Assembly (NCBI RefSeq): GCF_014197535.1
Contig: NZ_JACIFV010000010.1
Span: forward strand, 114,148-178,147
Direction: 5' to 3'
Source: Rhizobium aethiopicum
GTDB lineage: Bacteria; Pseudomonadota; Alphaproteobacteria; Rhizobiales; Rhizobiaceae
DNA length: 64,000 nucleotides
Shown here: one piece after another, positions 29,922 to 39,204 of the stretch
Numbering within the stretch: position 1 is the stretch's first letter
Layout: the number at the start of each line of letters is the position of its first letter
Position numbers and translations under genes: made by a program
The notes under the pieces: model-generated
Seen by the model: the letters and a program-made list of their open reading frames with translations, nothing else
Told to the model about the DNA's origin: nothing
Database searches by the model: none

Positions 29922-30929
29922 ATGGCCGAGATCGAGCGACGCATGATCGCGCCGGGTTTCGTCGAGGAGGCGCTCGACAGCCTGCGGCGGCTCGGCAAGC
30001 CGGCGGCGCCAATCCTTGCGCGGGTCGGCCTGCCGGCGGTCGTCGATCAGCCGGTGTCTGCCGAAACTTATGGCGCGCTCTGGCTGGCAATCGCCGCCGA
30101 GCTCGACGACGAATTCTTCGGCATGGGCGGCCGGCCGATGCGCAGCGGCAGCTTCACGCTGCTTTGCCATTGTGCTCTGCATGCGCCGACGCTCGGCCAA
30201 GCGTTGCGCCGGGCGCTGCGCTTCCTCGATGTCGTACTCGACGATCCCAGAGGGAGGCTCGTCATCCGCGACGGCTTGGCCGAAATCGAGCTCAGGGATA
30301 TGGGCAGCCCACGCTCGGCCTTCGCCTACCGCACCTACTGGATCATCCTGCACGGCATCATCTGTTGGCTGGTCGGCCGCCGCATCCCCGTCCGGCTCGT
30401 CGACTTCCGCTGTGCCGAACCGAAACAAGGCGCCGACTACCGGCTGTTCTTCGGCGCGCCGGTGCGCTTCTCGCAACCGATCAGCCGTCTCGGCTTCGAC
30501 AGCACCCTGCTCGACCTGCCGATTTCACGCAGCGAGCAGGCGTTGAAACAGTTCCTGCGCGGCGCGCCCGCCAATATTCTGGTGCGCTACCGCTACGATG
30601 CCGGCATCGCCGCCGCCGTCCGCCGGCGCTTGAACCAGGCGACGCCGGCCACGTGGCGAAGCTTCGCCGAACTCGCCGCCGACATGCGCATGCCACCCTC
30701 GACGCTGCGCCACCGGCTGCACGACGAGGGACAGAGCTACGCCGCCATCAAGGACGACATCCGCCGTGATCTCGCCGTCGAGCTGCTGCTGAACACCTCG
30801 AAAACGATCGGCGAGATCGCCGTGCAACTCGGCTATTCCGAACCCAGCGCCTTCTTCCGGGCCTTCCGGAAATGGATGGGCAAGAGTCCCGAGGCCTTCC
30901 GTCGAGAGGAAGCGGAGAATTCAACGTAA
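29922..30929 (+). CDS. AraC-family regulator with arabinose-binding-like N-terminal domain (OruR-like)
   Basis: The protein is about 335 residues from the ATG at 29922, which has GAGG six bases upstream. An ATG at 29871 and a TTG at 29862 are in frame but have no ribosome site. The N-terminal two thirds match the PF12625-type ligand domain ([48 protein letters not shown]). The C-terminal third holds two AraC helix-turn-helices, ending [31 protein letters not shown]. It diverges from the isoleucine operon across about 134 bases, which suggests that it regulates that operon. Confidence 0.87.
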   Translation: MAEIERRMIAPGFVEEALDSLRRLGKPAAPILARVGLPAVVDQPVSAETYGALWLAIAAELDDEFFGMGGRPMRSGSFTLLCHCALHAPTLGQALRRALRFLDVVLDDPRGRLVIRDGLAEIELRDMGSPRSAFAYRTYWIILHGIICWLVGRRIPVRLVDFRCAEPKQGADYRLFFGAPVRFSQPISRLGFDSTLLDLPISRSEQALKQFLRGAPANILVRYRYDAGIAAAVRRRLNQATPATWRSFAELAADMRMPPSTLRHRLHDEGQSYAAIKDDIRRDLAVELLLNTSKTIGEIAVQLGYSEPSAFFRAFRKWMGKSPEAFRREEAENST

Positions 30930-30964
30930 GTCAGTCGAACCGCTTAACCCGACTCGACTGACTT
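30928..30964. terminator. Bidirectional stem-loop between convergent araC-type and toxin genes
   Basis: A perfect 11-bp inverted repeat (AAGTCAGTCGA at 30928-30938 and TCGACTGACTT at 30954-30964) with a 15-base loop spans the two gene ends. It overlaps the stop codon of the AraC gene and the last codons of the toxin gene, which reads in the opposite direction. Its place between convergent genes points to a shared terminator, although T-runs are lacking on both sides. Confidence 0.55.
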
Positions 30965-31350
30965 CGCGCTTTCGAGAACATGGCGGCAATCTTCATCACA
31001 AAGGATTTGCTGAAGCGACCGAGGACCTCTTGATGAGGCTCAATGTACCAGGAGCGCTCGACGATATCGTAATTGTATTCGTCTACGACGATCCAGCTCT
31101 GTTTGAGATCTCCAAGACCGGCCCGTCGCCGCTCGATATCGGGAATTTCCAGGGCGATCCTGCCCGCCTTCGGCGACTGCGTGGTAATCGCCAGCAGAAC
31201 GAGGTGTGTATTTCCATCACTGGCACTGCGGATTGCAAGCACGACACAGACGGGCCGCTGTTTTCGTCCCTCGGTCTCGCCACGTTGCTGCTGCCATGCC
31301 CAGAGATAAGGATAAGTTATCAGCTCACCAGGACGAAACTCATGGCTCAT
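30931..31350 (-). CDS. PemK/MazF-like toxin of a type II toxin-antitoxin pair
   Basis: This 139-residue protein opens with FRPGELITYPYLWAWQQQRG and then RKQRPVCVVLAI, the layout of the PemK/MazF-like ribonuclease or growth-inhibitor fold (R-x-G-E then R-P-V-hydrophobics). It starts at the ATG at 31350 and overlaps the end of the upstream Phd-type antitoxin gene by 11 bases, which is typical of such pairs. The toxin class is inferred from these local features and from the partner; the sequence is divergent, so the activity is uncertain. Confidence 0.75.
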   Translation of the reverse strand: MSHEFRPGELITYPYLWAWQQQRGETEGRKQRPVCVVLAIRSASDGNTHLVLLAITTQSPKAGRIALEIPDIERRRAGLGDLKQSWIVVDEYNYDIVERSWYIEPHQEVLGRFSKSFVMKIAAMFSKARSQSSRVKRFD

Positions 31351-31600
31351 CGTCGTAGCCTTCGCCCTGTGCCAATCGCTCAATCGCCGCGCCAAACAAT
31401 TCGGCATGCTCGTCCGGCATCTGCGAGGTACTTAGCGCGCGACGCGAGTCGTTGCTACTGCGCATACGCTCATAATGCTCGTAGCTCATCAGCACGAAAC
31501 GGGGCTTGTTGTGGCGAGTGAGAACGACCGGCTCGCGGCTCGCAGCATCGGTGACGTCCCCGACCTGTTTGTTGAGATCACCTGTCGTAAACTGTCGCAT
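31340..31600 (-). CDS. Phd/YefM-family antitoxin
   Basis: This 86-residue protein has the Phd/YefM N-terminal DNA-binding fold (RQFTTGDLNKQVGDVTDAA, then EPVVLTRHNKPRFVLMSYEHYERM). It ends in a variable acidic tail (ERLAQGEGYDDEP) that would wrap the toxin. The ATG is at 31600; the long open frame further upstream is not coding. Such antitoxins repress their own promoter, and three 9-bp repeats lie just upstream. Confidence 0.88.
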   Translation of the reverse strand: MRQFTTGDLNKQVGDVTDAASREPVVLTRHNKPRFVLMSYEHYERMRSSNDSRRALSTSQMPDEHAELFGAAIERLAQGEGYDDEP

Positions 31601-31622
31601 CGAATAGCGTCTCCTGTTTGAG

Positions 31623-31649
31623 TTCCATATATTCCATGTTTTCCATATT
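31623..31649. promoter_or_regulatory. Three 9-bp direct repeats upstream of the antitoxin gene
   Basis: The sequence has TTCCATATA, TTCCATGTT and TTCCATATT one after another with a strict 9-base period, 22 bases upstream of the antitoxin ATG. This AT-rich array is the likely promoter and operator bound by the Phd/YefM-type antitoxin. The repeats are seen directly; binding is inferred. Confidence 0.6.
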
Positions 31650-31738
31650 TTCAAGAAATTGGCGTTCTCATCCGCATCATTGGCAGACACTTTGAACCTG
31701 CCGCAACCCGCGCTACATATTTCAGCGGGAGGAGTGCC

Positions 31739-32884
31739 ATGTTTGATTTTTCGCTCGGCGAAACCGCGGATGCGATCCGCGAAGTGACGGCGCGATTTGC
31801 CGCCGATCATATTGCTCCGCTGGCTGCGGAGATCGACGAAAGCAACACATTTCCGCGTCAGCTCTGGCCTCAGATGGGCGCGCTCGGCCTGCACGGCATC
31901 ACCGTGGAGGAAGAATTCGGCGGCGCCGGTCTCGGTTATCTCGAGCACGTCGTCGCCATGGAGGAGGTCTCGCGTGCCTCGGCTTCCGTTGGCCTGAGCT
32001 ATGGCGCTCATTCCAATCTCTGCGTCAACCAGATCCGCCGCTGGGCCTCGGCGGAACAGAAAAGCCGCTATCTGCCAAAGCTGATCTCGGGCGACCATGT
32101 CGGCTCGCTTGCCATGTCGGAGGTGGGCTCCGGTTCCGATGTCGTCTCAATGCGGCTGCGCGCCGAGAAAAAGGATGACCGCTATATTCTGAACGGCACG
32201 AAGTTCTGGATCACCAACGCGCCGCATGCCGACGTGCTCGTCGTCTATGCCAAGACCGATCCCACAGCCGGTCCGAAGGGCATTTCCGCCTTCATCATCG
32301 AAAAGGGCCTGACCGGCTTCAGCGTCTCCAAGAAACTCTCCAAGCTCGGCATGCGCGGCAGCGATACGGCCGAACTGGTCTTTCAGGATTGCGAGGTGCC
32401 GGCCGAGGCGCTGATGGGCCGGGAGGGAGAAGGCGTGAAAATCCTGATGTCCGGCCTTGATTACGAGCGCGCCGTGCTCGCCGGCGGCCCGCTCGGAATC
32501 ATGCAGGCCTGTCTCGATGTCGTGCTGCCCTATGTGCGGGATCGCAAGCAGTTCGGCAAGCCGATCGGCGATTTCCAGCTGATGCAGGGCAAGATCGCCG
32601 ACATGTATGTCGCGCTAAATTCGGCGCGCGCCTATGTCTATTCCGTGGCACGGGCCTGCGATGCCGGCCGCGCGACGCGCACCGACGCGGCCGCCGCGAT
32701 CCTTTTTGCCAGCGAGAATGCGGTGAAAGTGTCGCTCGAGGCGATCCAGGCGCTTGGCGGCGCCGGCTATACCAAGGAATGGCCGGTCGAGCGCTTCCTG
32801 CGCGACGCCAAACTCTACGATATCGGCGCCGGTACCAACGAGATCCGCCGCTATCTGATCGGGCGGGAGCTCATCGCATCATGA
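31739..32884 (+). CDS. ivd: Isovaleryl-CoA dehydrogenase
   Basis: This 381-residue FAD acyl-CoA dehydrogenase shows [67 protein letters not shown] and [16 protein letters not shown]. The SYGAHSNLC stretch is distinctive of isovaleryl-CoA dehydrogenases (LiuA). It converts isovaleryl-CoA to 3-methylcrotonyl-CoA in leucine breakdown. GGGAGGAG precedes the ATG by 4-5 bases. It is the first of five overlapping or adjacent genes, and its stop overlaps the carboxylase beta start (ATGA). Confidence 0.92.
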   Translation: MFDFSLGETADAIREVTARFAADHIAPLAAEIDESNTFPRQLWPQMGALGLHGITVEEEFGGAGLGYLEHVVAMEEVSRASASVGLSYGAHSNLCVNQIRRWASAEQKSRYLPKLISGDHVGSLAMSEVGSGSDVVSMRLRAEKKDDRYILNGTKFWITNAPHADVLVVYAKTDPTAGPKGISAFIIEKGLTGFSVSKKLSKLGMRGSDTAELVFQDCEVPAEALMGREGEGVKILMSGLDYERAVLAGGPLGIMQACLDVVLPYVRDRKQFGKPIGDFQLMQGKIADMYVALNSARAYVYSVARACDAGRATRTDAAAAILFASENAVKVSLEAIQALGGAGYTKEWPVERFLRDAKLYDIGAGTNEIRRYLIGRELIAS

Positions 32885-34491
32885 CGGTGATTTCGACTGC
32901 GATCGATCGCGACAGCGAAAGCTTCAAAGCCAATACCACCAAGAACAAAGCCCTCGTCGACGAACTCTACGCGCGTTCGGCGAAAGCGCGCGAGGGCGGA
33001 TCGCAGACGGCGCGCGCGCGCCATACCGGCAAGGGCAAGCTCCTGCCGCGCGACCGCATTCAGCTCCTGCTCGATGCCGGCAGCCCTTTCGTGGAGATCG
33101 GCACGCTGGCGGCCAATGGCATGTATGGCGACGAGGCGCCGGGTGCGGGCATCATTTCCGGCATCGGCCGCGTTTGCGGCCGTGAGGTGATGATCGTCGC
33201 CAATGACGCGACGGTGAAGGGTGGCGCCTACTTCCCGATGACGGTGAAGAAACATCTGAGGGCACAGGAGATCGCCCTGCAGAACCGGCTGCCCTGCCTC
33301 TATCTGGTCGATAGCGGCGGCGCCAATCTTCCGCATCAGGCCGAGGTCTTTCCCGACCGCGACCATTTCGGCGCCATCTTCTACAACCAGGCGCAGATGT
33401 CGGCCGAAGGCATTCCGCAGATCGCCTGCGTGATGGGAAGCTGCACGGCCGGCGGCGCCTATGTGCCGGCCATGTCTGATGAAACGGTGATCGTGCGCAA
33501 TCAGGGCACGATCTTCCTCGCCGGCCCACCGCTGGTTAAAGCCGCGACCGGCGAAATCATCTCGGCCGAAGAGCTCGGCGGCGCCGAAACCCACGGCCGC
33601 CGCTCCGGCGTCGTCGATCATGTCGCCGAGAATGACGAACATGCGCTGCTTCTGGTGCGAGACATCGTCGCCAGCCTCAACAGCGTCAAATCGGTCGATA
33701 TCGATATCCAGCCTCCGCGGCCGCCGAAACTCGATCCCCAGGATCTCCTCGGCCTCATCCCCGATGACGTGCGCTCGCCCTATGATGTGCGCGAGGTGAT
33801 CGGCCGGATCGTCGACGGCTCGGAACTGCACGAGTTCAAGCCGCTCTACGGTTCCACGCTGGTCTGCGGTTTTGCCCGTATCTGGGGCGTGCCGGTCGCC
33901 GTCATCGCCAATAATGGCGTGCTCTTTTCCGAAAGCGCGCTGAAGGGCGCGCATTTCATCGAGCTCGCCTGCCAGCGCCGCGTGCCGCTGCTGTTCCTGC
34001 AGAATATCTCCGGTTTCATGGTCGGCGGCCGCTATGAGGCGGGCGGCATCGCCAAGGACGGGGCGAAGCTGGTGACGGCGGTCGCCACCGCGACGGTGCC
34101 GAAGGTCACCGTCATCATCGGCGGCAGCTTCGGCGCCGGCAATTACGGCATGTGCGGCCGCGCCTATCGCCCGCGTTTCCTCTTCACCTGGCCGAACAGC
34201 CGCATCAGCGTCATGGGCGGCGAACAGGCCGCCTCCGTGCTCGCCACCATCCGCCGCGACGCGATGGAGGCGCGTGGCGAGGACTGGCCAGCCGACGACG
34301 AAGAAGCCTTCAAAGCGCCGATCCGCGCCGGCTACGAGGCGGAGGGCAATCCCTATTATGCCACCGCCCGCCTCTGGGACGACGGCATCATCGATCCCAG
34401 TCAGACGCGCGATGTGCTGGGTCTTGCCTTTTCCGCCTGCCTGAATGCGCCGATCCCGAAAGGGCCGCGCTTTGGCCTGTTCCGGATGTGA
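32881..34491 (+). CDS. mccB: 3-methylcrotonyl-CoA carboxylase, carboxyltransferase (beta) subunit
   Basis: This 536-residue acyl-CoA carboxyltransferase has the oxyanion regions [17 protein letters not shown] and [22 protein letters not shown], and a typical N-terminus ([17 protein letters not shown]). It transfers the carboxyl group from biotin to 3-methylcrotonyl-CoA. The ATG at 32881 overlaps the ivd stop; the longer upstream frame is not coding. The pairing with ivd separates it from propionyl- and geranyl-CoA carboxylases. Confidence 0.93.
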   Translation: MTVISTAIDRDSESFKANTTKNKALVDELYARSAKAREGGSQTARARHTGKGKLLPRDRIQLLLDAGSPFVEIGTLAANGMYGDEAPGAGIISGIGRVCGREVMIVANDATVKGGAYFPMTVKKHLRAQEIALQNRLPCLYLVDSGGANLPHQAEVFPDRDHFGAIFYNQAQMSAEGIPQIACVMGSCTAGGAYVPAMSDETVIVRNQGTIFLAGPPLVKAATGEIISAEELGGAETHGRRSGVVDHVAENDEHALLLVRDIVASLNSVKSVDIDIQPPRPPKLDPQDLLGLIPDDVRSPYDVREVIGRIVDGSELHEFKPLYGSTLVCGFARIWGVPVAVIANNGVLFSESALKGAHFIELACQRRVPLLFLQNISGFMVGGRYEAGGIAKDGAKLVTAVATATVPKVTVIIGGSFGAGNYGMCGRAYRPRFLFTWPNSRISVMGGEQAASVLATIRRDAMEARGEDWPADDEEAFKAPIRAGYEAEGNPYYATARLWDDGIIDPSQTRDVLGLAFSACLNAPIPKGPRFGLFRM

Positions 34492-34502
34492 GGCGCGATG
34501 TG

Positions 34503-36365
34503 ATGGAAAGCATTCTCATTGCCAACCGGGGCGAAATCGCTCGCCGCATCATCCGCACGGCAAAGACTGCCGGCATCCGCACCATCGCCGTCTATTCCGA
34601 AGCCGATGCCGGCCTGCCCTTCGTCAGAGAAGCCGACGAGGCGATCGCCATCGGGCCGCCGCCGGCCCGCGAAAGCTATCTGTCTGAGGCACGCATCCTC
34701 GAAGCCGCCCGCAAGACCGGTGCGGCCGCGATCCATCCGGGCTATGGTTTCCTCTCCGAAAATGCCGAATTTGCCGAAGCGGTCGAGAAGGCCGGCATCA
34801 TCTGGGTCGGCGCGCCCCCGGCCGCAATCCGGGCGATGGGGCTGAAGGACGCCGCCAAGCGATTGATGCAGGCAGCCGGCGTGCCGGTCACTCCAGGTTA
34901 TCTCGGGCAGGATCAGAGCCAGGAAAGGTTGGCGGCCGAGGCTGACACCATCGGTTATCCCGTGCTCATCAAGGCTGTCGCCGGCGGCGGCGGCAAGGGC
35001 ATGCGCCGCGTCGACCGTCCGCAGGATTTTAGCGAGCTTCTCGCCTCCTGCCGCCGTGAGGCCGCCGCCTCCTTCGGCGACGACCGCGTCCTGATCGAAC
35101 GCTATATCGCCAATCCGCGCCACATCGAGGTGCAGGTCTTCGCCGACCAGCACGGCAACTGCGTCCACCTCTTCGAACGCGATTGTTCGCTGCAGCGCCG
35201 CCACCAGAAGGTCATCGAGGAAGCCCCGGCGCCGGGGCTTGATGCCGCCACGCGCGTGGCGATTTGCGATGCGGCGGTGAAGGCCGCAAAAGCGGTGAAC
35301 TATGTCGGCGCCGGCACGATCGAATTCATCGCCGATGCATCGCAAGGCCTGCGTCCTGACCGTATTTGGTTCATGGAGATGAACACGCGCCTGCAGGTGG
35401 AGCATCCCGTCACTGAAGCGATATCAGGCGAGGATCTGGTGCTTTGGCAGCTGGAGGTCGCGAACGGCGAGCCGCTGCCGAAAAGCCAGAACGAGATCGC
35501 CATGAACGGCTGGGCCTTCGAAGCCCGGCTCTATGCCGAAAATCCCGCCGCCGGCTACCTGCCCTCGACCGGCCGGCTCGAACATCTGAAATTTCCGGAG
35601 GCGGTGCGCATCGACAGCGGCGTCGAACAGGGCGATGAGATCACCGCCTTCTACGATCCGATGATCGCCAAGATCATTGCGCATGGGCCGAACCGCGAGA
35701 CCGCGCTGTCGAAGCTGGCCGCCGCCTGCGCCGGCATCGAGGTGTGGCCGGTCAGATCCAATGCCGGTCTTCTCGCCCGCATCGCCGCCGACCCGGATTT
35801 TCGCGCCGCCCGGATCGATACCGGTTTCCTCGACCGCCATGGTGAAAGCCTAGTGGCGAAGGAGCCGGATGAGACGACAATCGACAAGGCGGCCACGGCA
35901 CTTTCGAAGGCCGCGAATGAGGATCCCTGGTCGGCGCTGACCGGTTTTCGCATCGCCGGGCCAGGCGACGGCCGCGTTCGGGTGCGCATCGACGGTCACC
36001 TCCACTGGGGGCGCGTACGCCCCGACCTTGAGGCGAATGCCGTCGAGATCGACGAGAAGACCGTGCTTTTCGACGCCGGCAATGCCTGGCCGATCGGCCT
36101 GCCCCATGCGGGCGAGGTCGAGGCAAGCCAGGGTGCGGGCGACGGCGCGATCCTCTCGCCCATGCCTGGTCTCGTCATTTCAGTCGAAGTCGCCGAAGGC
36201 GATCATGTCGCCAAGGGGGATCGTCTGCTGACGGTCGAAGCGATGAAGATGGAACATGCGCTGCGCGCGCCCTTCGACGGCATCGTTGGGAAATTGCAGG
36301 TTTCCACGGGCGTCCGGGTTTCGGAAAATCAGCTGCTCCTCAGCGTCATCAAGGAGGAGGCGTGA
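34503..36365 (+). CDS. mccA: 3-methylcrotonyl-CoA carboxylase, biotin carboxylase/carrier (alpha) subunit
   Basis: This 620-residue protein has a biotin carboxylase domain (ANRGEIARRIIRTAK, HPGYGFLSENAEFA, KAVAGGGGKGMRRV, EMNTRLQVEHPVTE) and a C-terminal biotinyl domain with K582 in EAMKMEH. It starts at the ATG at 34503, 11 bases after the beta subunit stop; the open frame further upstream overlaps mccB and is not coding. It carboxylates biotin with ATP and bicarbonate for MccB. Confidence 0.93.
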   Translation: MESILIANRGEIARRIIRTAKTAGIRTIAVYSEADAGLPFVREADEAIAIGPPPARESYLSEARILEAARKTGAAAIHPGYGFLSENAEFAEAVEKAGIIWVGAPPAAIRAMGLKDAAKRLMQAAGVPVTPGYLGQDQSQERLAAEADTIGYPVLIKAVAGGGGKGMRRVDRPQDFSELLASCRREAAASFGDDRVLIERYIANPRHIEVQVFADQHGNCVHLFERDCSLQRRHQKVIEEAPAPGLDAATRVAICDAAVKAAKAVNYVGAGTIEFIADASQGLRPDRIWFMEMNTRLQVEHPVTEAISGEDLVLWQLEVANGEPLPKSQNEIAMNGWAFEARLYAENPAAGYLPSTGRLEHLKFPEAVRIDSGVEQGDEITAFYDPMIAKIIAHGPNRETALSKLAAACAGIEVWPVRSNAGLLARIAADPDFRAARIDTGFLDRHGESLVAKEPDETTIDKAATALSKAANEDPWSALTGFRIAGPGDGRVRVRIDGHLHWGRVRPDLEANAVEIDEKTVLFDAGNAWPIGLPHAGEVEASQGAGDGAILSPMPGLVISVEVAEGDHVAKGDRLLTVEAMKMEHALRAPFDGIVGKLQVSTGVRVSENQLLLSVIKEEA

Positions 36366-36817
36366 TGGCCGGCCGCTATTTTGACGAATGGGCAGTCGGC
36401 GACCGCATCGCCCACGAGATCCGCCGTACGGTCACCGAGACCGACAACCTGCTGTTCACGACGCTGTCCCACAATCCACAGCCGCTGCATCTCGATGCCG
36501 ATTATGCCGCCGGCACCGAATTCGGCCGCATCGTCGTCAACGGTACCTTCACCTTTGCGCTCACCATCGGCCTTTCGGTCGGCGACACCACGCTCGGCAC
36601 GCTCGTCGCCAATCTCGGCTATGACAAGGTGACGATGCCAAAGCCTGTTTTCATCGGCGATACGCTGCGGGTGGAAACCGAGGTGACGGAGCTGCGCCGC
36701 TCGAACTCCCGCCCCGATGCCGGCATCGTCACCTTCCGGCACGTCACGTTGAACCAGCGTGACGAGATCGTCTGCCAGTGCCTGCGCACGGCGATGCTGA
36801 AGGGGAAACCGTCATGA
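36365..36817 (+). CDS. MaoC-type (R)-specific enoyl-CoA hydratase-like protein
   Basis: This 150-residue single hot-dog protein has the MaoC hydratase core: TVTETDNLLFTTLSHNPQPLHLD with the catalytic D and H, then GRIVVNGTFTFAL. The ATG at 36365 shares its A with the mccA stop (TGATG), and a strong GGAGGAGG is upstream. In the usual leucine (liu) pathway, hydration of 3-methylglutaconyl-CoA is done by a crotonase-type protein, which is not in this operon. By position this MaoC protein may fill that step, or it may work with the CitE-like lyase that follows. Confidence 0.87.
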   Translation: MAGRYFDEWAVGDRIAHEIRRTVTETDNLLFTTLSHNPQPLHLDADYAAGTEFGRIVVNGTFTFALTIGLSVGDTTLGTLVANLGYDKVTMPKPVFIGDTLRVETEVTELRRSNSRPDAGIVTFRHVTLNQRDEIVCQCLRTAMLKGKPS

Positions 36818-37650
36818 GGCTGCGCTCGCTGCTCTTCGTGCCCGGCGACCGGCCGGAACGCTTCGACAAAGCGCTCGCCTCACGCGCCGATGCCGTCATT
36901 CTCGATCTGGAAGATTCGGTTGCATCCGCAAACAAACCGCGAGCCCGGGAGGCCGTGCACGAGTTCGTCCTCCGCCATACCGGCAAGACCGCTCTGCTGA
37001 TCCGCATCAATCCCCTGACTTCCCCCGAATTCGAAGGCGATCTTGCCGCTTTGAACGGTCTTCATCCCTTCGCGATCATGTTGCCGAAGGCCGAGGGGGC
37101 CGTTTCCGTGCGCAAACTCGCAGCCTCGTTGACGCCGGCCGTTCCCGTTTTGCCGATCGCGACGGAAACGCCGGCCGCGATCTTCGAGATCGGCAGCTAT
37201 CGGGACGTCTCGGCGAACCTTTGCGGCCTGACCTGGGGCGCCGAGGATCTGCCCGCCGCGATGGGGGCTTCGACCGCACGCAGAACCGACGGCCGTTATA
37301 CCCCGCCTTACGAGCTAGCGCGCTCGCTCACGCTGTTCGCAGCCCATGCCGCCGCCGTTGCGGCAATCGATACCATCTATCCCGATTTCCGCGATCTCAA
37401 CGGTCTCAGAGCCTATGCCGGCCGCGGCCGGCGCGACGGCTTTTCCGGCATGATGGCAATCCATCCGGACCAGGTCGAAGCGATCAACCACGCCTTCACA
37501 CCTGACACCGCCGAGATCGCGTGGGCCGAGAAAGTCGCCGCCGCCTTTGCGGCGAGGCCCGATGCCGGCGTCATTCAGCTTGACGGACGCATGCTTGACT
37601 TGCCGCATCTCAAACTTGCGCTGCGCATTCTGGAAAGCGCCGGACGATAG
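36814..37650 (+). CDS. HpcH/HpaI-family CoA-ester lyase (CitE-like)
   Basis: This 278-residue TIM-barrel protein is of the citrate lyase beta / malyl-CoA lyase type. It starts LRSLLFVPGDRPERFDKAL and has ILDLEDSVA, the CoA-binding arginine in RINP, LPKAEG, the magnesium ligand in ATETPAAIFE and WGAEDLPAAMGAS. The ATG at 36814 overlaps the MaoC stop. CitE-like lyases cleave 3-hydroxyacyl-CoA thioesters such as malyl-, methylmalyl- and citramalyl-CoA. No HMG-CoA lyase gene is in the operon, so this protein may do a related cleavage. The substrate is not proven. Confidence 0.87.
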   Translation: MRLRSLLFVPGDRPERFDKALASRADAVILDLEDSVASANKPRAREAVHEFVLRHTGKTALLIRINPLTSPEFEGDLAALNGLHPFAIMLPKAEGAVSVRKLAASLTPAVPVLPIATETPAAIFEIGSYRDVSANLCGLTWGAEDLPAAMGASTARRTDGRYTPPYELARSLTLFAAHAAAVAAIDTIYPDFRDLNGLRAYAGRGRRDGFSGMMAIHPDQVEAINHAFTPDTAEIAWAEKVAAAFAARPDAGVIQLDGRMLDLPHLKLALRILESAGR

Positions 37651-37667
37651 GCCCAACCTCCCATCAA

Positions 37668-39119
37668 TCAGCCCGGTTTTGCGGTTTGCTTGGAGGTGGC
37701 ATGTTCCGGCTCAAGGTAACCGGCGCCGATGGCGACATAGAGGTCGACATAATCCTTGGCGACCTGCTGCACGGTGGCAGCAAGGCTTTCCTGAGCATCT
37801 GAAACCGAGCGTTGCGCATCCAGGACATCGAGCAACGACGAGGCGCCATCCTTGTAGCTCGTGGTCGAAAGCGCCAGCGATTCCTGCGCCGTCTGCACCT
37901 GCCTGCGCAACGGTTCCAGCGTCTGCGTATCGTGGCGAACGGCCGAAAGCGCGTTCTCGACCTCTTCCACCCCGTTCAGCACGGCCGCTTTCCACGCCAG
38001 ATATTGGGTTCTGGCATCGGATTTCTCGATGTCGACATTGGCCCGCAATTTACCGCCATCGAAAATCGGCAGGTTGAGCGTCGGGCCGAACGACCAGCTG
38101 GTCAGGCTTGCGCCGCTCGCACCCGAGGATCTGACCCAGCTCGGCGAAATCGAGCCGGAAAGCGAGATCGACGGGTAGAGCTGGGCTTGCGCTGCACCGA
38201 TATCGGCCACAGCCGCCGCAAGCTCGCGTTCAGCCTTTCTTATATCGGGACGGTTGCGAATGAGATCAGCCGGAATGCCGGCACGAATGTCGCCGCGGAA
38301 CACCGGCTGGCCTGTATTCTTGCGCAGCTCGTCCGTCAGCGAAGCCGCCGGCATTCCGAGCAGAGTGGCAATGTGATGGGCCGATTCGGTAAAACTCTGT
38401 TCAAGGCCGGGAATGTCGGCCTTTGTCGACTGTACCAGGCCTTCCGCCTGAACGACGTCGAGGCGGGAGGCTGCACCGGCTTTCAGCTGCAGCTGCGTGA
38501 GTTCGTAAGTCTGCTGACGGGACTTCAAATTCGCCTGTGAGAGCGCAATCCGCTCCTGATAGTAGCGGGCGTCGATATAACTCTCGACCAAATCTTTCAG
38601 AAAGGTGAGCTTCGCATTGTCGGCCGTCGCATAGGCGGCCCCGAGCGAGGCAATGGCGCTCTCCTTCGAGCGACGGTACTGGCCGAAGACATCAAGCAGC
38701 CAGGACAGGCTGGCCTCGCCGCCTGACGTATTCGTGGTGCCGACCGTCGAACGCAGCCGCCCCTTTTCGCCTGATACCGTGTGCGATGCATCCAGGCTCA
38801 GGCTCGGCAGACCGCCTGCACCGGCAACCGTGACGTTGGCGGAAGCCGAGTTGATGCTCTCGAGCGCCTGCAGCACATCGAGATTCTCGCTGAGGCCGTG
38901 AGCGACCAGCCCGTCGAGCTTCTTGTCGCGATAGGCCGTCCACCATTCAGCCGTTACGACATTGCCGTTGCTCTTGCTGCTGCCCTCTTCGAATTTGGCG
39001 GGAAGCGGCATCTCGGGGGGAACGTGGTCCGGGCCGCTCACGCAGCCTGCCAGCAGCAGTGTGAGTGCGGATGCGGCGTAGCGGAGGGATGATAGTCTTG
39101 TGCGAAGCGACGTACTCAC
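37668..39119 (-). CDS. Outer-membrane efflux lipoprotein (TolC/OprM/NodT type)
   Basis: This 483-residue outer-membrane factor has a lipoprotein signal (ASALTLLLAGCVSG, lipidated Cys) and two outer-membrane efflux repeats with long coiled coils. The NodT/OprM landmarks are WWTAYRDKKLDGLV, RNRPDIRKAERELAAA and GPTLNLPIFDGGKLRANV. The start is a GTG at 39119 with AGAGG upstream. It has its own response-regulator box (39168-39204) and probably completes the RND pump encoded at 41396-45624, although it lies on the other side of the two-component genes and in the opposite direction. Confidence 0.9.
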   Translation of the reverse strand: MSTSLRTRLSSLRYAASALTLLLAGCVSGPDHVPPEMPLPAKFEEGSSKSNGNVVTAEWWTAYRDKKLDGLVAHGLSENLDVLQALESINSASANVTVAGAGGLPSLSLDASHTVSGEKGRLRSTVGTTNTSGGEASLSWLLDVFGQYRRSKESAIASLGAAYATADNAKLTFLKDLVESYIDARYYQERIALSQANLKSRQQTYELTQLQLKAGAASRLDVVQAEGLVQSTKADIPGLEQSFTESAHHIATLLGMPAASLTDELRKNTGQPVFRGDIRAGIPADLIRNRPDIRKAERELAAAVADIGAAQAQLYPSISLSGSISPSWVRSSGASGASLTSWSFGPTLNLPIFDGGKLRANVDIEKSDARTQYLAWKAAVLNGVEEVENALSAVRHDTQTLEPLRRQVQTAQESLALSTTSYKDGASSLLDVLDAQRSVSDAQESLAATVQQVAKDYVDLYVAIGAGYLEPEHATSKQTAKPG

Positions 39120-39167
39120 GGGGAGCCTCTGAACCGGGATCGAGGGTTCAGGCTTAGCGACGCCAGC

Positions 39168-39204
39168 GTTAATGGCGGTTAAGAAACTGTAAAGTTAGGT
39201 AAAA
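39168..39204 (-). promoter_or_regulatory. Response-regulator box C, upstream of the outer-membrane factor gene
   Basis: Read on the minus strand, this 37-base element has four hexamers TTTTAC, CTTTAC, CTTAAC and ATTAAC spaced 10-11 bases apart, with an invariant ACCGC between the last two. The same layout is at 41225-41261 and 45893-45929. Eleven bases after the last hexamer comes a TAAGCC stretch that could be the -10 element. It overlaps the end of the sensor kinase gene. OmpR-family regulators bind such spaced direct repeats; the regulator at 40477-41163 is the natural candidate. Confidence 0.72.

Noticed and set aside
30928..30964. Possibility that the 11-bp inverted repeat is an attachment or resolution site
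   Set aside because: It has no second copy in the window and sits exactly on two convergent stop codons, where a terminator is the simpler reading.
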